From Rhodocyclaceae bacterium (GTDB taxonomy: Bacteria > Pseudomonadota > Gammaproteobacteria > Burkholderiales > Rhodocyclaceae), in contig JAGTRP010000005.1 of the NCBI GenBank assembly GCA_018261935.1, forward strand, positions 1-64,000: DNA of 64,000 bases, given 5' to 3'. A model generated the notes under the pieces. The model did no database searches. It worked only from the letters and a program-made list of their open reading frames with translations, and was not told the DNA's origin. Positions 27,647 to 37,050 of this stretch are shown here, piece after piece. Every line of letters begins with the position of its first letter. Position 1 is the first letter of the stretch. The translations under genes and the position numbers were made by a program.

Positions 27647-27940
27647 GGCTGTCCATTTCCGGACGGGTTGGATGGCCTTGTCACAAGCAAGGGTCATGTT
27701 GCCCGCCGACGATGTTTTCATGCCTTCGACTTCGAATCCCGTTCTTGATTCTTGTGAAATCAGAAGAATTTGCCCCCGGATTCGCCTTTCCCAACTCTGC
27801 ATACAGCATATTACCGAAAAAAAAGTTCCAATGTTGCATTGCAGCATTTTAGCTACGGAATTCAGGAGCAAGACCCGGAGTGTTTCACTCCCGTGCGAGA
27901 TCTAGCGTGAGGTTGTCGAAGATCAGGAAAGGAATGAACG

Positions 27941-29026
27941 ATGGCCCGGACGACTGAAAAACCCGCCGCCAGGATCGCCGACGACCCCCGCTGGGCCGCC
28001 GTGGCGACCCGCGACCCCGGAGCGGATGGCCGATTCTTCTACGCAGTCAGGACCACCGGTGTCTATTGCCGCCCATCCTGCGGCGCCCGGACGCCCTGGC
28101 CGCAGAACGTCAGCTTCTACCCGACCGCCGCGGCGGCCGAGGAAGCCGGCTTTCGCCCCTGCAGACGCTGCCGGCCGGGGCAGCCGGCCCTGGCCGAACG
28201 CCAAGCGGCTCTCGTCGCCGGCCTGTGCCGGCAAATCGAGAGCGCCGAGGTGCCGCCGAAGCTCGGCGAACTGGCCCGGAGCGCGCACATGAGCGTCTTC
28301 CATCTGCACCGGGTCTTCAAGGCGGTGACCGGGGTGACGCCCAAAGCCTATGGATTGGCCCAGCGCGCCAGGAAGGTGCGTGAAGAGCTCCGCCGCAGCG
28401 GCACTGTGACCGAAGCCATCTACGAAGCCGGATACCGCTCCAGCGGCCGCTTCTATGAGGAATCGGACCGGCTCCTCGGCATGACGCCCAGCGACTATCG
28501 GGCCGGAGGCACCCATGCGGCCATCCGCTTCGCCGTCGGCCAATGCTCCCTGGGCGCCATCCTGGTGGCCGCCAGCCAGCGCGGCGTCTGCGCCATCCTC
28601 CTGGGCGACGATCCCGATGCCCTCGTCCGCGATCTCCAGGACCGCTTCCCACGGGCCGACTTGATCGGCGGCGACGCCGGATTCGAGCGACTGGTAGCCC
28701 GGGTGGTCGGTTTCGTGGAGGCGCCGCAGCTGGGCCTCGGCCTGCCCCTCGATGTACGCGGCACCGCCTTCCAGCAGCGCGTCTGGCAGGCATTGCTGGC
28801 CATTCCGCCAGGGGCAACGGCCAGCTATCGGGAGATCGCCGAGCGCATCGGCGCGCCCAGGTCGGTCAGGGCCGTCGCCGCGGCCTGCGCCGCCAATCCA
28901 CTGGCGGTCGCCATTCCCTGCCATCGGGTTGTCCGTAACGATGGCGAGCTTTCCGGCTACCGCTGGGGCGTCGAGCGCAAGCGTGCCCTGCTCCAACGGG
29001 AGGCGGAGGCGCATTCCGCGAAGTAG
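27941..29026 (+). CDS. ada: bifunctional Ada: DNA alkylation-repair methyltransferase and activator
   Basis: 361 residues. The N-terminal Ada zinc domain (1-90) has four cysteines in VYCRPSCGARTPWP and FRPCRRCRPG; the first is the phosphotriester methyl acceptor. An AraC-type HTH follows (about 100-180) with LARSAHMSVFHLHRVFKAVT and AIYEAGYRSSGRFYE. The C-terminal O6-methylguanine methyltransferase domain contains VAIPCHRVVRNDGELSGYRW with the acceptor Cys. All three modules are complete, so it should both repair alkylated DNA and self-activate. No alkB or alkA follows; a strong bidirectional terminator does. Confidence 0.95.
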   Translation: MARTTEKPAARIADDPRWAAVATRDPGADGRFFYAVRTTGVYCRPSCGARTPWPQNVSFYPTAAAAEEAGFRPCRRCRPGQPALAERQAALVAGLCRQIESAEVPPKLGELARSAHMSVFHLHRVFKAVTGVTPKAYGLAQRARKVREELRRSGTVTEAIYEAGYRSSGRFYEESDRLLGMTPSDYRAGGTHAAIRFAVGQCSLGAILVAASQRGVCAILLGDDPDALVRDLQDRFPRADLIGGDAGFERLVARVVGFVEAPQLGLGLPLDVRGTAFQQRVWQALLAIPPGATASYREIAERIGAPRSVRAVAAACAANPLAVAIPCHRVVRNDGELSGYRWGVERKRALLQREAEAHSAK

Positions 29027-29040
29027 GCGGCCGAGAAGCA

Positions 29041-29074
29041 AAACGCCCCCGCCGGTCTCCCGGCGGGGGCGTTT
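29041..29074. terminator. bidirectional terminator between ada and acnB
   Basis: A perfect 15-bp stem (AAACGCCCCCGCCGG with its complement) and a TCTC loop. It runs into T-rich flanks on both strands and lies between two converging genes. Confidence 0.9.
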
Positions 29075-29096
29075 CAATTAACGCTACAGCAGCCGC

Positions 29097-31694
29097 TTAG
29101 ACTTCGACGGTGTTCGCCACTTCCACGAACTCGGCGATCTGGTCGAAGTTCATGTAGCGGTAGACCTCGCCGGCCTTGGCATTCACCAGCTGGATCTGCT
29201 CCATGTACTCTTCCTTGGTGATGATGCGGCCGACCAGGGCGCACATGGCGGCCAGCTCGGCGGAGCCGAGATAGACGCGGGTGTCGATGCCCAGGCGGTT
29301 CGGGAAGTTCCGGGTGGAGGTGGAAATGGCGGTGCTGCCCTTGCGGATCTGGGCCTGGTTGCCCATGCACAGGGAGCAGCCCGGCATTTCCATGCGGGCG
29401 CCGGCCTTGCCCAGGACGGAGTAGTAGCCTTCTTCCGTCAGGATGAGGGCGTCCATCTTGGTCGGCGGGGCGATCCACAGGCGGGTCGGGATGTCGGACT
29501 TGCCGTCCAGGACCTTGCCAGCGGCGCGGAAGTGGCCGATGTTGGTCATGCAGGAGCCGATGAAGACTTCGTCGATCTTGTCGCCGGCGACTTCGGACAG
29601 CAGCTTCACGTCGTCCGGGTCGTTCGGGCAGGCCAGGATCGGCTCGGTGACTTCGGCCAGGTCGATCTCGATCACGGCGGCGTACTCGGCGTCGGCGTCC
29701 GGCTGCAGCAGGGTGCCGTTGGCGATCCAGTCTTCCATGGCCTTGATGCGGCGCTTGAGGGTGCGGGCATCCTCGTAGCCTTCGGCGATCATCCACTTCA
29801 TCAGGGTGATGTTGGAGCGCATGTACTCGACCATCGGCTCCTTGTTGAGGCGCACGGAGCAGGCGGCGGCGGAACGCTCGGCGGCGGCGTCGGAGAGTTC
29901 GAACGCTTGCTCGACCTTCAGATCGGGCAGGCCTTCGATTTCCAGGATGCGGCCGGAGAAGACGTTCTTCTTGCCCTGCTTGGCCACCGTCAGGAGGCCC
30001 TGCTTGATGGCGTAGTAGGGGATGGCGTTGACCAGGTCACGCAGGGTGATGCCGGCGTTCATCTTGCCCTTGAAGCGCACCAGCACGGATTCCGGCATGT
30101 CCAGGGGCATGACGCCGGTGGCGGCGGCAAAGGCCACCAGGCCGGAGCCGGCCGGGAAGGAGATGCCGATCGGGAAGCGGGTGTGGGAGTCGCCGCCGGT
30201 GCCGACGGTATCCGGCAGGAGGAGACGGTTCAGCCAGGAGTGGATGACGCCGTCGCCCGGACGCAGGGCGACGCCGCCGCGGGTGCTGATGAAGGACGGC
30301 AGGGTGCGGTGCATGCGCACATCGACCAGCTTCGGGTAGGCGGCGGTGTGGCAGAAGGACTGCATCACCAGATCGGCGGAGAAGCCGAGGCAGGCCAGGT
30401 CCTTCAGCTCGTCCCGGGTCATCGGGCCAGTGGTGTCCTGGGAGCCGACGGTGGTCATCTTGGGCTCGCAGTAGGTGCCCGGACGGATGCCCTTGCCTTC
30501 CGGCAGGCCGCAGGCGCGGCCGACCATCTTCTGGGCCAGGGAGAAGCCCTTGCCGTTATCGGCCGGGTTCTGGGGCAGGCGGAACAAGGTGGAGACGGGC
30601 AGGCCCAGGGCCTCGCGGGCCTTGGCGGTGAGGCCGCGGCCGATGATGAGGGGAATGCGGCCGCCGGCGCGGACTTCGTCCAGGATCACCGGGGTCTTCA
30701 GCTGGGCTTCGGCGATCACGGCACCGTTCTTGGTGGCGGTGACCTTGGCGGAGGCGCTGTCGATCTTCAGTTCGATCTCGTCGCCCATGTTCATCTGGGC
30801 CACGTCCAGTTCGATGGGCAGGGCGCCGGCATCTTCCATGGTGTTGAAGAAGATGGGAGCGATCTTGGAACCCAGGCAGACGCCGCCGAAGCGCTTGTTC
30901 GGCACGAAGGGGATGTCTTCGCCGGTGAACCACAGCACGGAGTTGGTGGCGGACTTGCGGGAGGAACCGGTGCCGACCACGTCGCCCACGTAGGCGATCA
31001 GGTTGCCCTTCTTGGACAGGGCTTCCAGCTGCTTGACCGGGCCACGGACGCCCGACTCGTCGGCGTCGATGCCGGGACGGGGGTTCTTGAGCATGGCCAG
31101 GGCATGCAGCGGGATGTCCGGGCGGGACCAGGCGTCCGGAGCCGGAGACAGGTCGTCGGTATTGGTTTCGCCGGTAACCTTGAAGACGGTCAGCTTCTGG
31201 CTGGCCGGCACTTCGGGGCGGGAGGTGAACCACTCGGCGTCGGCCCAGGACTGCATGATGGCCTTGGCGTTGGCATTGCCGGCCTTGGCCAGTTCGGCCA
31301 CGTCATGGAAGTAATCGAATACCAGCAGGGTCTTCTTGAGGCCTTCGGCGGCCACGGTGCCGACTTCGGCATCGCCCAGGAGGTCGATCAGGGGCTTGAC
31401 GTTGTAGCCGCCCAGCATGGTACCCAGCAGCTCGGTGGCCTTGGCGCGGGAGATGAGGCCGCATTGCTCTTCGCCCTTGGCGACCTTGGCCAGGAACTCG
31501 GCCTTGACCTTGGCGGCGTCATCCACGCCGGCGGGGACGCGGTAGGTGATGAGCTCGACCAGGAAGGCTTCCTCGCCCTTGGGCGGGTTCTTCAGCAGGC
31601 CAACGAGATCTTCGGTCTGCTGCTTGGACAGGGGCAGCGGGGGAATACCGAGGGCGGCACGTTCGGCAACGTGGGCACGATAGGCTTCAAGCAC
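29097..31694 (-). CDS. acnB: bifunctional aconitate hydratase 2 / 2-methylisocitrate dehydratase
   Basis: 865 residues, the same length as E. coli AcnB. The N-terminal HEAT-like domain begins [20 protein letters not shown]. The catalytic part has [39 protein letters not shown], and the cluster cysteines in [12 protein letters not shown] and [11 protein letters not shown]. It isomerises citrate to isocitrate. I chose GTG 31694, with AGGAAG 6 nt before it, because it matches the family N-terminus; a TTG at 31724 opens the same frame. A TCTTATA-type inverted repeat lies 80-107 nt upstream. Confidence 0.96.
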   Translation of the reverse strand: MLEAYRAHVAERAALGIPPLPLSKQQTEDLVGLLKNPPKGEEAFLVELITYRVPAGVDDAAKVKAEFLAKVAKGEEQCGLISRAKATELLGTMLGGYNVKPLIDLLGDAEVGTVAAEGLKKTLLVFDYFHDVAELAKAGNANAKAIMQSWADAEWFTSRPEVPASQKLTVFKVTGETNTDDLSPAPDAWSRPDIPLHALAMLKNPRPGIDADESGVRGPVKQLEALSKKGNLIAYVGDVVGTGSSRKSATNSVLWFTGEDIPFVPNKRFGGVCLGSKIAPIFFNTMEDAGALPIELDVAQMNMGDEIELKIDSASAKVTATKNGAVIAEAQLKTPVILDEVRAGGRIPLIIGRGLTAKAREALGLPVSTLFRLPQNPADNGKGFSLAQKMVGRACGLPEGKGIRPGTYCEPKMTTVGSQDTTGPMTRDELKDLACLGFSADLVMQSFCHTAAYPKLVDVRMHRTLPSFISTRGGVALRPGDGVIHSWLNRLLLPDTVGTGGDSHTRFPIGISFPAGSGLVAFAAATGVMPLDMPESVLVRFKGKMNAGITLRDLVNAIPYYAIKQGLLTVAKQGKKNVFSGRILEIEGLPDLKVEQAFELSDAAAERSAAACSVRLNKEPMVEYMRSNITLMKWMIAEGYEDARTLKRRIKAMEDWIANGTLLQPDADAEYAAVIEIDLAEVTEPILACPNDPDDVKLLSEVAGDKIDEVFIGSCMTNIGHFRAAGKVLDGKSDIPTRLWIAPPTKMDALILTEEGYYSVLGKAGARMEMPGCSLCMGNQAQIRKGSTAISTSTRNFPNRLGIDTRVYLGSAELAAMCALVGRIITKEEYMEQIQLVNAKAGEVYRYMNFDQIAEFVEVANTVEV

Positions 31695-31774
31695 GGCGAC
31701 TTCCTTTCGTTGAGGGTTGCTCAAAAAAGCGAAAATTCTAAGATAGAGCCAGAGGACGGCGAGGCCGAACTCAA

Positions 31775-31801
31775 GTCTTATATATTTTATCTTTTATAAG
31801 G
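31775..31801. promoter_or_regulatory. split inverted repeat upstream of acnB related to the mdh palindrome
   Basis: GTCTTATATA and TTTTATAAGG flank a 7-nt spacer. The left arm is identical to 10 nt of the 16-bp palindrome before mdh. The right arm overlaps the stop codon of the upstream pyruvyltransferase-like gene. It is a candidate second GntR operator. Confidence 0.5.
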
Positions 31802-32879
31802 TTTCCTGTGAACGGCCATCGGCCGCCAGTTCCTCGGGAGTGACCACCCGGAAACCGTTCCAGGTCTCCGCATAGGCCCGCAGCTTGGCGCCCTCGCCGC
31901 TACGCCTTTCGAGCCCGACCGCAGGCACGCCAGACACCTGCGCCACCAGCAGGGCATGGAGGCTGGAGGCCAGGCACAGGCGGGAACGGGCGACGGTGGC
32001 GGCAATGTCGCGGACATGGAGGGAATCCAGGATGCCGAAGGGCACCCGCATTCGCCGGGAGAGGCGCTCGTAAACGGCCCGATCGTCGTGCCAGGGCGCG
32101 GCGCCCGCCCGGAAGGCCAGCACCGGCAGCCCGATGCGATCGAAAGCTGCCGCCAGGGCGGCGAGACTTCCATCGTCGCCGAAGGTGGCGGCGCACTGGA
32201 AAGCCACGTAGTCGCCGGGAAGGATCGGGACAGCGGCGATCTGTTCGGCCAGCCAGGGGCCGAGGGTGGTGACCGGATCGGGAACCAGGCCCGCGGTCAC
32301 CCCGAGGGCGGCCAGGGCTCGCCGGGTGCGCTGATCGCGCACCGTGACGGTGTCGGCGGCGCCCAGGGCCGCGGCGACGGCCCGGGCGAAGGCAGGATTC
32401 CGCTGGGCCAGGCCGACGCCACCGACGGCGCGGAACTCCAGTCGGCCGCCCGCCGGCAGCTGGTCGCGTCCGATGACGTAGGGCGCAGGACGCCCCGTCG
32501 CCAGGAAGGCGGCGGCCCAGTCGGCACGGCCGCGCGGGTTCCCATCCAGGCGGGCGATGGCGGCCTGCGCCGCTTGCGGATCGAGCAGCATGACCGCCGC
32601 TTCCCAGGCGTCGGTGTCGAGGATTTCGCCCCCCACGTGCACGAGATCAAGAGGGGCTTCGCCGAAGCGCTGCCGCCAGCCCGCCACCACTTGCCCCAAG
32701 GGCTCCACCGCAAAACCGCCCCAGGCCGTCAGGTCGGCGGCCCGCAGCCCGGCGAAAAGGCAGGGCCGGGGAGCCGCAGCCAGCGCCGCCGCCTGCCCCA
32801 GAAGCAGGTCGCCGAAATTGTGGCGGTCGAAGGCGCCGAAGAGGACAATGGGAAAGGAACTCACCGGCTGACAATGCAC
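31794..32879 (-). CDS. polysaccharide pyruvyltransferase family protein
   Basis: 361 residues resembling the WcaK/CsaB pyruvyltransferase fold. The N-terminus IVLFGAFDRHNFGDLLLGQA carries the FGxxNxGD signature, VRDQRTRRALAALGV the TxRD-like element, and the C-terminal half LCLASSLHALLVAQVSGVPA the typical SR.H.ll.a...G.P motif, with Ser-Leu in place of Ser-Arg. The family adds ketal-linked pyruvate to glycans using PEP. No glycosyltransferases are adjacent. The GTG start at 32879 has GAGG 7 nt before it, and only 33 nt separate it from the divergent phosphodiesterase gene. Confidence 0.72.
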   Translation of the reverse strand: MHCQPVSSFPIVLFGAFDRHNFGDLLLGQAAALAAAPRPCLFAGLRAADLTAWGGFAVEPLGQVVAGWRQRFGEAPLDLVHVGGEILDTDAWEAAVMLLDPQAAQAAIARLDGNPRGRADWAAAFLATGRPAPYVIGRDQLPAGGRLEFRAVGGVGLAQRNPAFARAVAAALGAADTVTVRDQRTRRALAALGVTAGLVPDPVTTLGPWLAEQIAAVPILPGDYVAFQCAATFGDDGSLAALAAAFDRIGLPVLAFRAGAAPWHDDRAVYERLSRRMRVPFGILDSLHVRDIAATVARSRLCLASSLHALLVAQVSGVPAVGLERRSGEGAKLRAYAETWNGFRVVTPEELAADGRSQETL

Positions 32880-32912
32880 TCCGTTTCCTCATTAGGCAAG
32901 GCAGGAGGACAT

Positions 32913-34109
32913 ATGGTCAAACCCGACTACGACGGCGGCAGCCTGCTGAACCTCATGGCCACGATCTGCTCGGCCCTGGGCCTGCCGGCTTCCCCCTACG
33001 CGCCCCTGGCGCCCGACCGCGGCCTGGACGCCGCCGCCCTGGCCGCCAGCCGCCACATCGTCCTCCTGGTGGTGGACGGCCTGGGGGACGATATCCTCGC
33101 CCGCCACGCCCCCGACAGCACCCTCGCCCGCCATCAGGTCGGCAGCCTGACCTCAGTCTTTCCGAGCACCACGGCCAGCGCCATTCCGACCTTCCTCACC
33201 GGCCTGCCGCCCCAGGCCCACGGCCTCACCGGCTGGCACATGTGGTTCGAGGAAATCAACCAGATCCTGGCCGTCCTCCCCCTCACGCCCCGGGGAGCCC
33301 CGCCGGCGGCCTGGATGCCGGCCTGCGTCGACCTGCCCGCAAAGCTCTTCAACCACGCCCCGCTCTCCCAATCCCTGGCCGGCCGCACCTGGTCCGTGGT
33401 CCCCCGGGACCTCATCGAATCTTCCTTCAACCGTTTCCATAGCGCCGGCGCCCAGCGCATCGGCTACCAGGGGACGGCAGGGCTCTTCGCCGCCATAGAG
33501 GCCTGCGTCGCCGAAGCCGCCAAGGTCGACACCGGCGGACGGCCGACCTACATCCACGCCTATTACCCGGTCCTGGACAGCCTCATGCACGAGGTGGGCA
33601 CCCGGGACGACCGGGTGGCCAAACGCCTGGCCAAACTGGACGCCGAATTCGCCGCCTGCCGCCAGCGCCTGGCCGGCAGCGGCGCCACCTTTCTCGTCAC
33701 TGCCGACCACGGCTTCATCGACGCGCCGCCCGAACACCTGATCGACCTGGACCGCCACCCGGAACTGGCCGCCCTCCTGTCCCGCCCCCTGTGCGGCGAA
33801 CGGCGCGTTGCCTACGCCTACGTCGAGCACAACCGGCAGCTCGACTTCGAGACTTATGTGAAGCGCAACTTGAGCCATGCCTGCCAAATCCTCCCCAGCC
33901 AGGATTTCCTGGCCGCCGGCTGGCTCGGCCCCGGCCCGGCCCATCCCCGCCTGCCCAGCCGGGTCGGCGATTTCGTGATTTTCATGAAGGATGACTGGGC
34001 CATCAAGGACTGGATGCCAGGGGAAAAACACTACGACCAGCGGGGAGTCCATGGCGGCGCCAGTGAGGCGGAAATGCGAATTCCCCTCATCCAGGCCCCG
34101 TGCCTCTGA
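32913..34109 (+). CDS. alkaline-phosphatase-superfamily phosphodiesterase / nucleotide pyrophosphatase
   Basis: 398 residues. Metal site elements are visible: VLLVVDGLGDDIL (Asp), the nucleophile Thr in VFPSTTASAIPTFLTGLPPQ, the second site DSLMHEVG, the TADHGFIDAPPEH Asp-His pair, and the final His in RGVHGGASEAEM. This matches type I phosphodiesterase/nucleotide pyrophosphatases. No signal peptide is present, so it acts in the cytoplasm. AGGAGG 6 nt before the ATG fixes the start. The long open frame upstream of 32913 is antisense to the neighbouring gene. The substrate is unknown; the divergent pairing with a pyruvyltransferase-like protein suggests a shared context. Confidence 0.85.
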   Translation: MVKPDYDGGSLLNLMATICSALGLPASPYAPLAPDRGLDAAALAASRHIVLLVVDGLGDDILARHAPDSTLARHQVGSLTSVFPSTTASAIPTFLTGLPPQAHGLTGWHMWFEEINQILAVLPLTPRGAPPAAWMPACVDLPAKLFNHAPLSQSLAGRTWSVVPRDLIESSFNRFHSAGAQRIGYQGTAGLFAAIEACVAEAAKVDTGGRPTYIHAYYPVLDSLMHEVGTRDDRVAKRLAKLDAEFAACRQRLAGSGATFLVTADHGFIDAPPEHLIDLDRHPELAALLSRPLCGERRVAYAYVEHNRQLDFETYVKRNLSHACQILPSQDFLAAGWLGPGPAHPRLPSRVGDFVIFMKDDWAIKDWMPGEKHYDQRGVHGGASEAEMRIPLIQAPCL

Positions 34110-34178
34110 ACACAATTTCGCCCCGCGCCCCGAGACCGGCGTAACAAACTGTTGCAAATAACTAACACTAACGCCGGC

Positions 34179-34199
34179 GTCATAGCGGCTCATTATGAC
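34179..34199. promoter_or_regulatory. inverted repeat in the promoter region of the ThDP cassette
   Basis: GTCATA and TATGAC flank a 9-nt spacer, about 135 nt before the ThDP enzyme ATG. The 225-nt gap is AT-rich for this genome and contains nothing else I can define. It is a candidate operator. Confidence 0.35.
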
Positions 34200-34334
34200 G
34201 AACGGCATAGTTATGCTGTAAGATTGCGCCCGCATTGTCGGCAGATGACGAGATAAACACCTATTTCATGCCGGCTGATAGTGGCGCCTGGCAGCGTCGC
34301 CCCCCAACCATCAACCGCCCCGGGGAATTCCGAC

Positions 34335-36167
34335 ATGGACGAACTCGACCTTGCCTTTGCAGACGAATCGGAGAGCCCCGATTCCCCGCCGTCACCGGCC
34401 GACGCCCCGCAAATCGCGGATCTGATCGTTTCATATCTTGAAGACATCGGCGTCGAATACGTCTTCGGCATTCCCGGCGGGGCTATCGAACCCCTCTACA
34501 ACGCCCTCGCCCGCAGCAGCCGTCGCGGCGGCCCGCGCCCGGTGGTGTCGCGCCACGAGGCCGGTGCCGCCTTCATGGCGGATGGCTATGCCCGGGAAAC
34601 CGGCAAGCTCGGCGTCTGCATCGCCACCTCCGGGCCCGGAGCGACCAACCTGATCACCGGCATTGCCTGCGCCCACGACAGCAACATCCCCGTGCTGGCG
34701 ATCACCGGCCTGCCCACCCTGCCTTCTTTCGGCAGGAACGCGCTGCAGGAATCTTCCAGCATCAGCGTCAACTCCGTGGCAATGTTCCGCCACTGCACCC
34801 GCTACAACTCACTGATTTCCCATCCAGACCAACTCGAACGCAAGCTGATCAACGCCATCATGTCCACCAGGCAGGCCCCCGGGGGTGCGGCGCATCTTTC
34901 CATTCCCCTGGACATTCTGCGGACCCCGCTCAAGCATGCCGCACCGACCTATGATCTTTCCAGGCTGCTGAGGCAGAAGGTTTCCCTGGTCGACGACCAG
35001 GCGGTCAGGGAACTCCACGAAGATATTCGCCGCGCCCACAGGATCGTGTTCCTCATCGGCGCCGCCTGCGGCGAGGCTATCGAAGCCATCATGGAGTTGA
35101 TCGAGCGGACCGGCGCCCTGTTCGTCACCACACCCGACGCCAAAGGCCTGATCAATCCCCGACACCCCTCCTACTGCGGCGTCTTCGGCTTTGGCGGCCA
35201 CAGCAGCGCGGACGAACTGCTGGCCGACACCCCCGATCTTCTCCTCGCCTTCGGCACAGGGTTCGCCGAACTTATCAGCGGCAACCGCTGTGACGAGCTT
35301 CTCGGCGAACACCTGGTGCACATCGACAGTTCCGAGGAGAACCTGCTCCGCACGCCCATGGCCAGGCAGCATGTCCGCGGCCGAATTTTGTCGGTGTGCC
35401 AGCGCCTGCTGGAATTGCTCGACGCCAACCCGGGCCCTATCGTCCGTCCCGGCCTCGATACCCGGGCTCTATCCGCCCAATCCCGGATTTCCTATTACCG
35501 GCCGGAGGCCATGGATTCGGACGCCGTACCGATCAAGCCGCAGCGCTTGATGAAAATGCTTTCCGAGCACTGCCCGCCCACGACCCGCTTCTTTGCGGAC
35601 ATCGGCAATAGCATGGTGTGGACCGCCCATTACCTTGAGCCTGGTAGCGGCCGCCATCAGCCCAGCCGGCAAGAGAACTCGGACATCCTCCGGCAGCCTT
35701 CCGGCGCCGCCAACTGGCTGCGCCTGATCATGGAATTCTGTCCCATGGGCTGGGCCATCGGCTCCGCCATCGGCGCCGCCCGGGGCAACCCCGACTCCCC
35801 CGTAGTCTGCATCACCGGCGATGGCGCCTACCTCATGAGCGGCCAGGAGATCACCGTAGCGGCCCAGGAGGGTTTGCCGGTGATTTTCGTCGTCCTCAAC
35901 GATGCCGCCTACGGCATGGTGAAGCACGGACAGCGCCTCGCGAAAGCTGAGCAAATCGGTGCCGAGCTGCCCCACATCGATTACCGCAGGCTGGCCGAGG
36001 CCATGGGCATTTCTGGCCATGTCATCGAATCACCCCAGGACCTGGAAGCCCTCGACTTCGCAACCCTATTCCAGCGCAAGGGGCCGACCCTGCTCGACGT
36101 GCGCGTCGATCCGGAGGAGGTTCCGCCCATGAGTCTGAGGATGAAGGCATTGGGAACAATGACTTAG
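34335..36167 (+). CDS. ThDP-dependent enzyme, acetolactate-synthase-like
   Basis: 610 residues with the three-domain ThDP decarboxylase/synthase fold. The Pyr domain has IGVEYVFGIPGGAIEPLYNA and the catalytic Glu in VSRHEAGAAFMADGYARETG. The middle domain spans about 210-350. The PP domain has CITGDGAYLMSGQEITVAAQ and LNDAAYGMVKHGQ (GDG...ND cofactor motif). An acidic Ser/Pro-rich extension of about 35 residues precedes the fold. It probably transfers a two-carbon unit from pyruvate or a related 2-oxo acid; no regulatory ilvH-type subunit is present, and the two following genes encode citrate-synthase-like proteins, so it is unlikely to be housekeeping IlvB. The start has GGGGAA upstream. Confidence 0.82.
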   Translation: MDELDLAFADESESPDSPPSPADAPQIADLIVSYLEDIGVEYVFGIPGGAIEPLYNALARSSRRGGPRPVVSRHEAGAAFMADGYARETGKLGVCIATSGPGATNLITGIACAHDSNIPVLAITGLPTLPSFGRNALQESSSISVNSVAMFRHCTRYNSLISHPDQLERKLINAIMSTRQAPGGAAHLSIPLDILRTPLKHAAPTYDLSRLLRQKVSLVDDQAVRELHEDIRRAHRIVFLIGAACGEAIEAIMELIERTGALFVTTPDAKGLINPRHPSYCGVFGFGGHSSADELLADTPDLLLAFGTGFAELISGNRCDELLGEHLVHIDSSEENLLRTPMARQHVRGRILSVCQRLLELLDANPGPIVRPGLDTRALSAQSRISYYRPEAMDSDAVPIKPQRLMKMLSEHCPPTTRFFADIGNSMVWTAHYLEPGSGRHQPSRQENSDILRQPSGAANWLRLIMEFCPMGWAIGSAIGAARGNPDSPVVCITGDGAYLMSGQEITVAAQEGLPVIFVVLNDAAYGMVKHGQRLAKAEQIGAELPHIDYRRLAEAMGISGHVIESPQDLEALDFATLFQRKGPTLLDVRVDPEEVPPMSLRMKALGTMT

Positions 36168-36183
36168 CAATGGCCAAGGATTC

Positions 36184-37050
36184 ATGAAAAACTCATCCAA
36201 CCAAACCGATACGCCGGCCATTCCGCCGATCCACACCAGCATCTGGCGTGAAGAGCCGGAACCGGACAATCCCTTCGCCACCCGCGTCGCCTATTGCCGA
36301 GGCTACGACGTCTTTGGGCAGATGGTCGGCACAGCCCGCTGGGTCGAGATGCTGGTCTTGCTGTTTCGCGACCATTTGCCAAACCCTGCCTCCCTCGACA
36401 TGCTCGAAGCCCTGTCCGTCGCCCTGGCCAACCCGGGGCCCCGGGACCCTTCCATCCACGCCGCCATGTGCGGTGGGGTCGGCGGCTCCACTGCGGCCGC
36501 CACTCTGATCGCCGCGTTATCGGTCGGGGCTGGGCGTTACCGCGGCGCCCGGGATGTCTTCGACGCCATGGCTGCCTGGGAAAGGGCGGGCGACAGCTTG
36601 GCGGACTGGCCTGAGGAGGCCAAGAAATTCGACCCTGGGGCCGTGGACATCTGGCCGGCCCCGGAGCGCCCGCCGGGTTTCGATCCCCACGGCGTCTCCA
36701 CGGCCACCGTCGTCCGCCAACTGCTCGAAATACTGGCGGCCATGGGTGCCGCCGCTCATGCCTCGCCCCGCCTTTCCTGGCTGGCGGCCCATCGTCCCCA
36801 TATCGAAGCGGCCATCGGTCTGCCCCTGGATATCACTGGCGTGGCGGCCGCAGCTTTCTGCGACCTGGGTTTCACACCGGCCGAAGGCGAGATGCTCTAC
36901 CTCCTCCTCCGCCTGCCCGGCGCGGCGGCCCACGCCCTCGAACAGGAAGCCGGCGGCTTCAAGCAGTTTCCTTTCTATGCCGTTGAACTGACCGACGATC
37001 CGGCAGATGGGGAAAATCATGCCGCAACCAAGTCACCGGAGACCCTGTGA
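36184..37050 (+). CDS. citrate synthase / citryl-CoA lyase-like protein A (catalytic residues diverged)
   Basis: 288 residues. Weak but continuous resemblance to the citryl-CoA lyase domain: YCRGYDVFGQMVGTARWVEM, LLFRDHLPNPASLDMLEAL, HAAMCGGVGGSTAAATLIAA, then VGAGRYRGARDVFDA where family members have GDRFGGA or PLHGGA, and ITGVAAAAFCDLGFTPAEGE corresponding to VDGLIGVAFVDML. Visually aligned, the His of the DHG motif is Pro and the catalytic Asp is Thr. C-terminal HALEQEAGGFKQFPFYAVEL matches the lyase ending. It starts 16 nt after the ThDP gene and overlaps the next gene by 4 nt. It may be a non-catalytic or new-function paralogue. Confidence 0.65.
   Translation: MKNSSNQTDTPAIPPIHTSIWREEPEPDNPFATRVAYCRGYDVFGQMVGTARWVEMLVLLFRDHLPNPASLDMLEALSVALANPGPRDPSIHAAMCGGVGGSTAAATLIAALSVGAGRYRGARDVFDAMAAWERAGDSLADWPEEAKKFDPGAVDIWPAPERPPGFDPHGVSTATVVRQLLEILAAMGAAAHASPRLSWLAAHRPHIEAAIGLPLDITGVAAAAFCDLGFTPAEGEMLYLLLRLPGAAAHALEQEAGGFKQFPFYAVELTDDPADGENHAATKSPETL

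Noticed and set aside
29532-31799. A plus-strand open frame of 755 codons opposite acnB
   Set aside because: It mirrors acnB codons and has no family features; acnB itself is full length with all cluster ligands.
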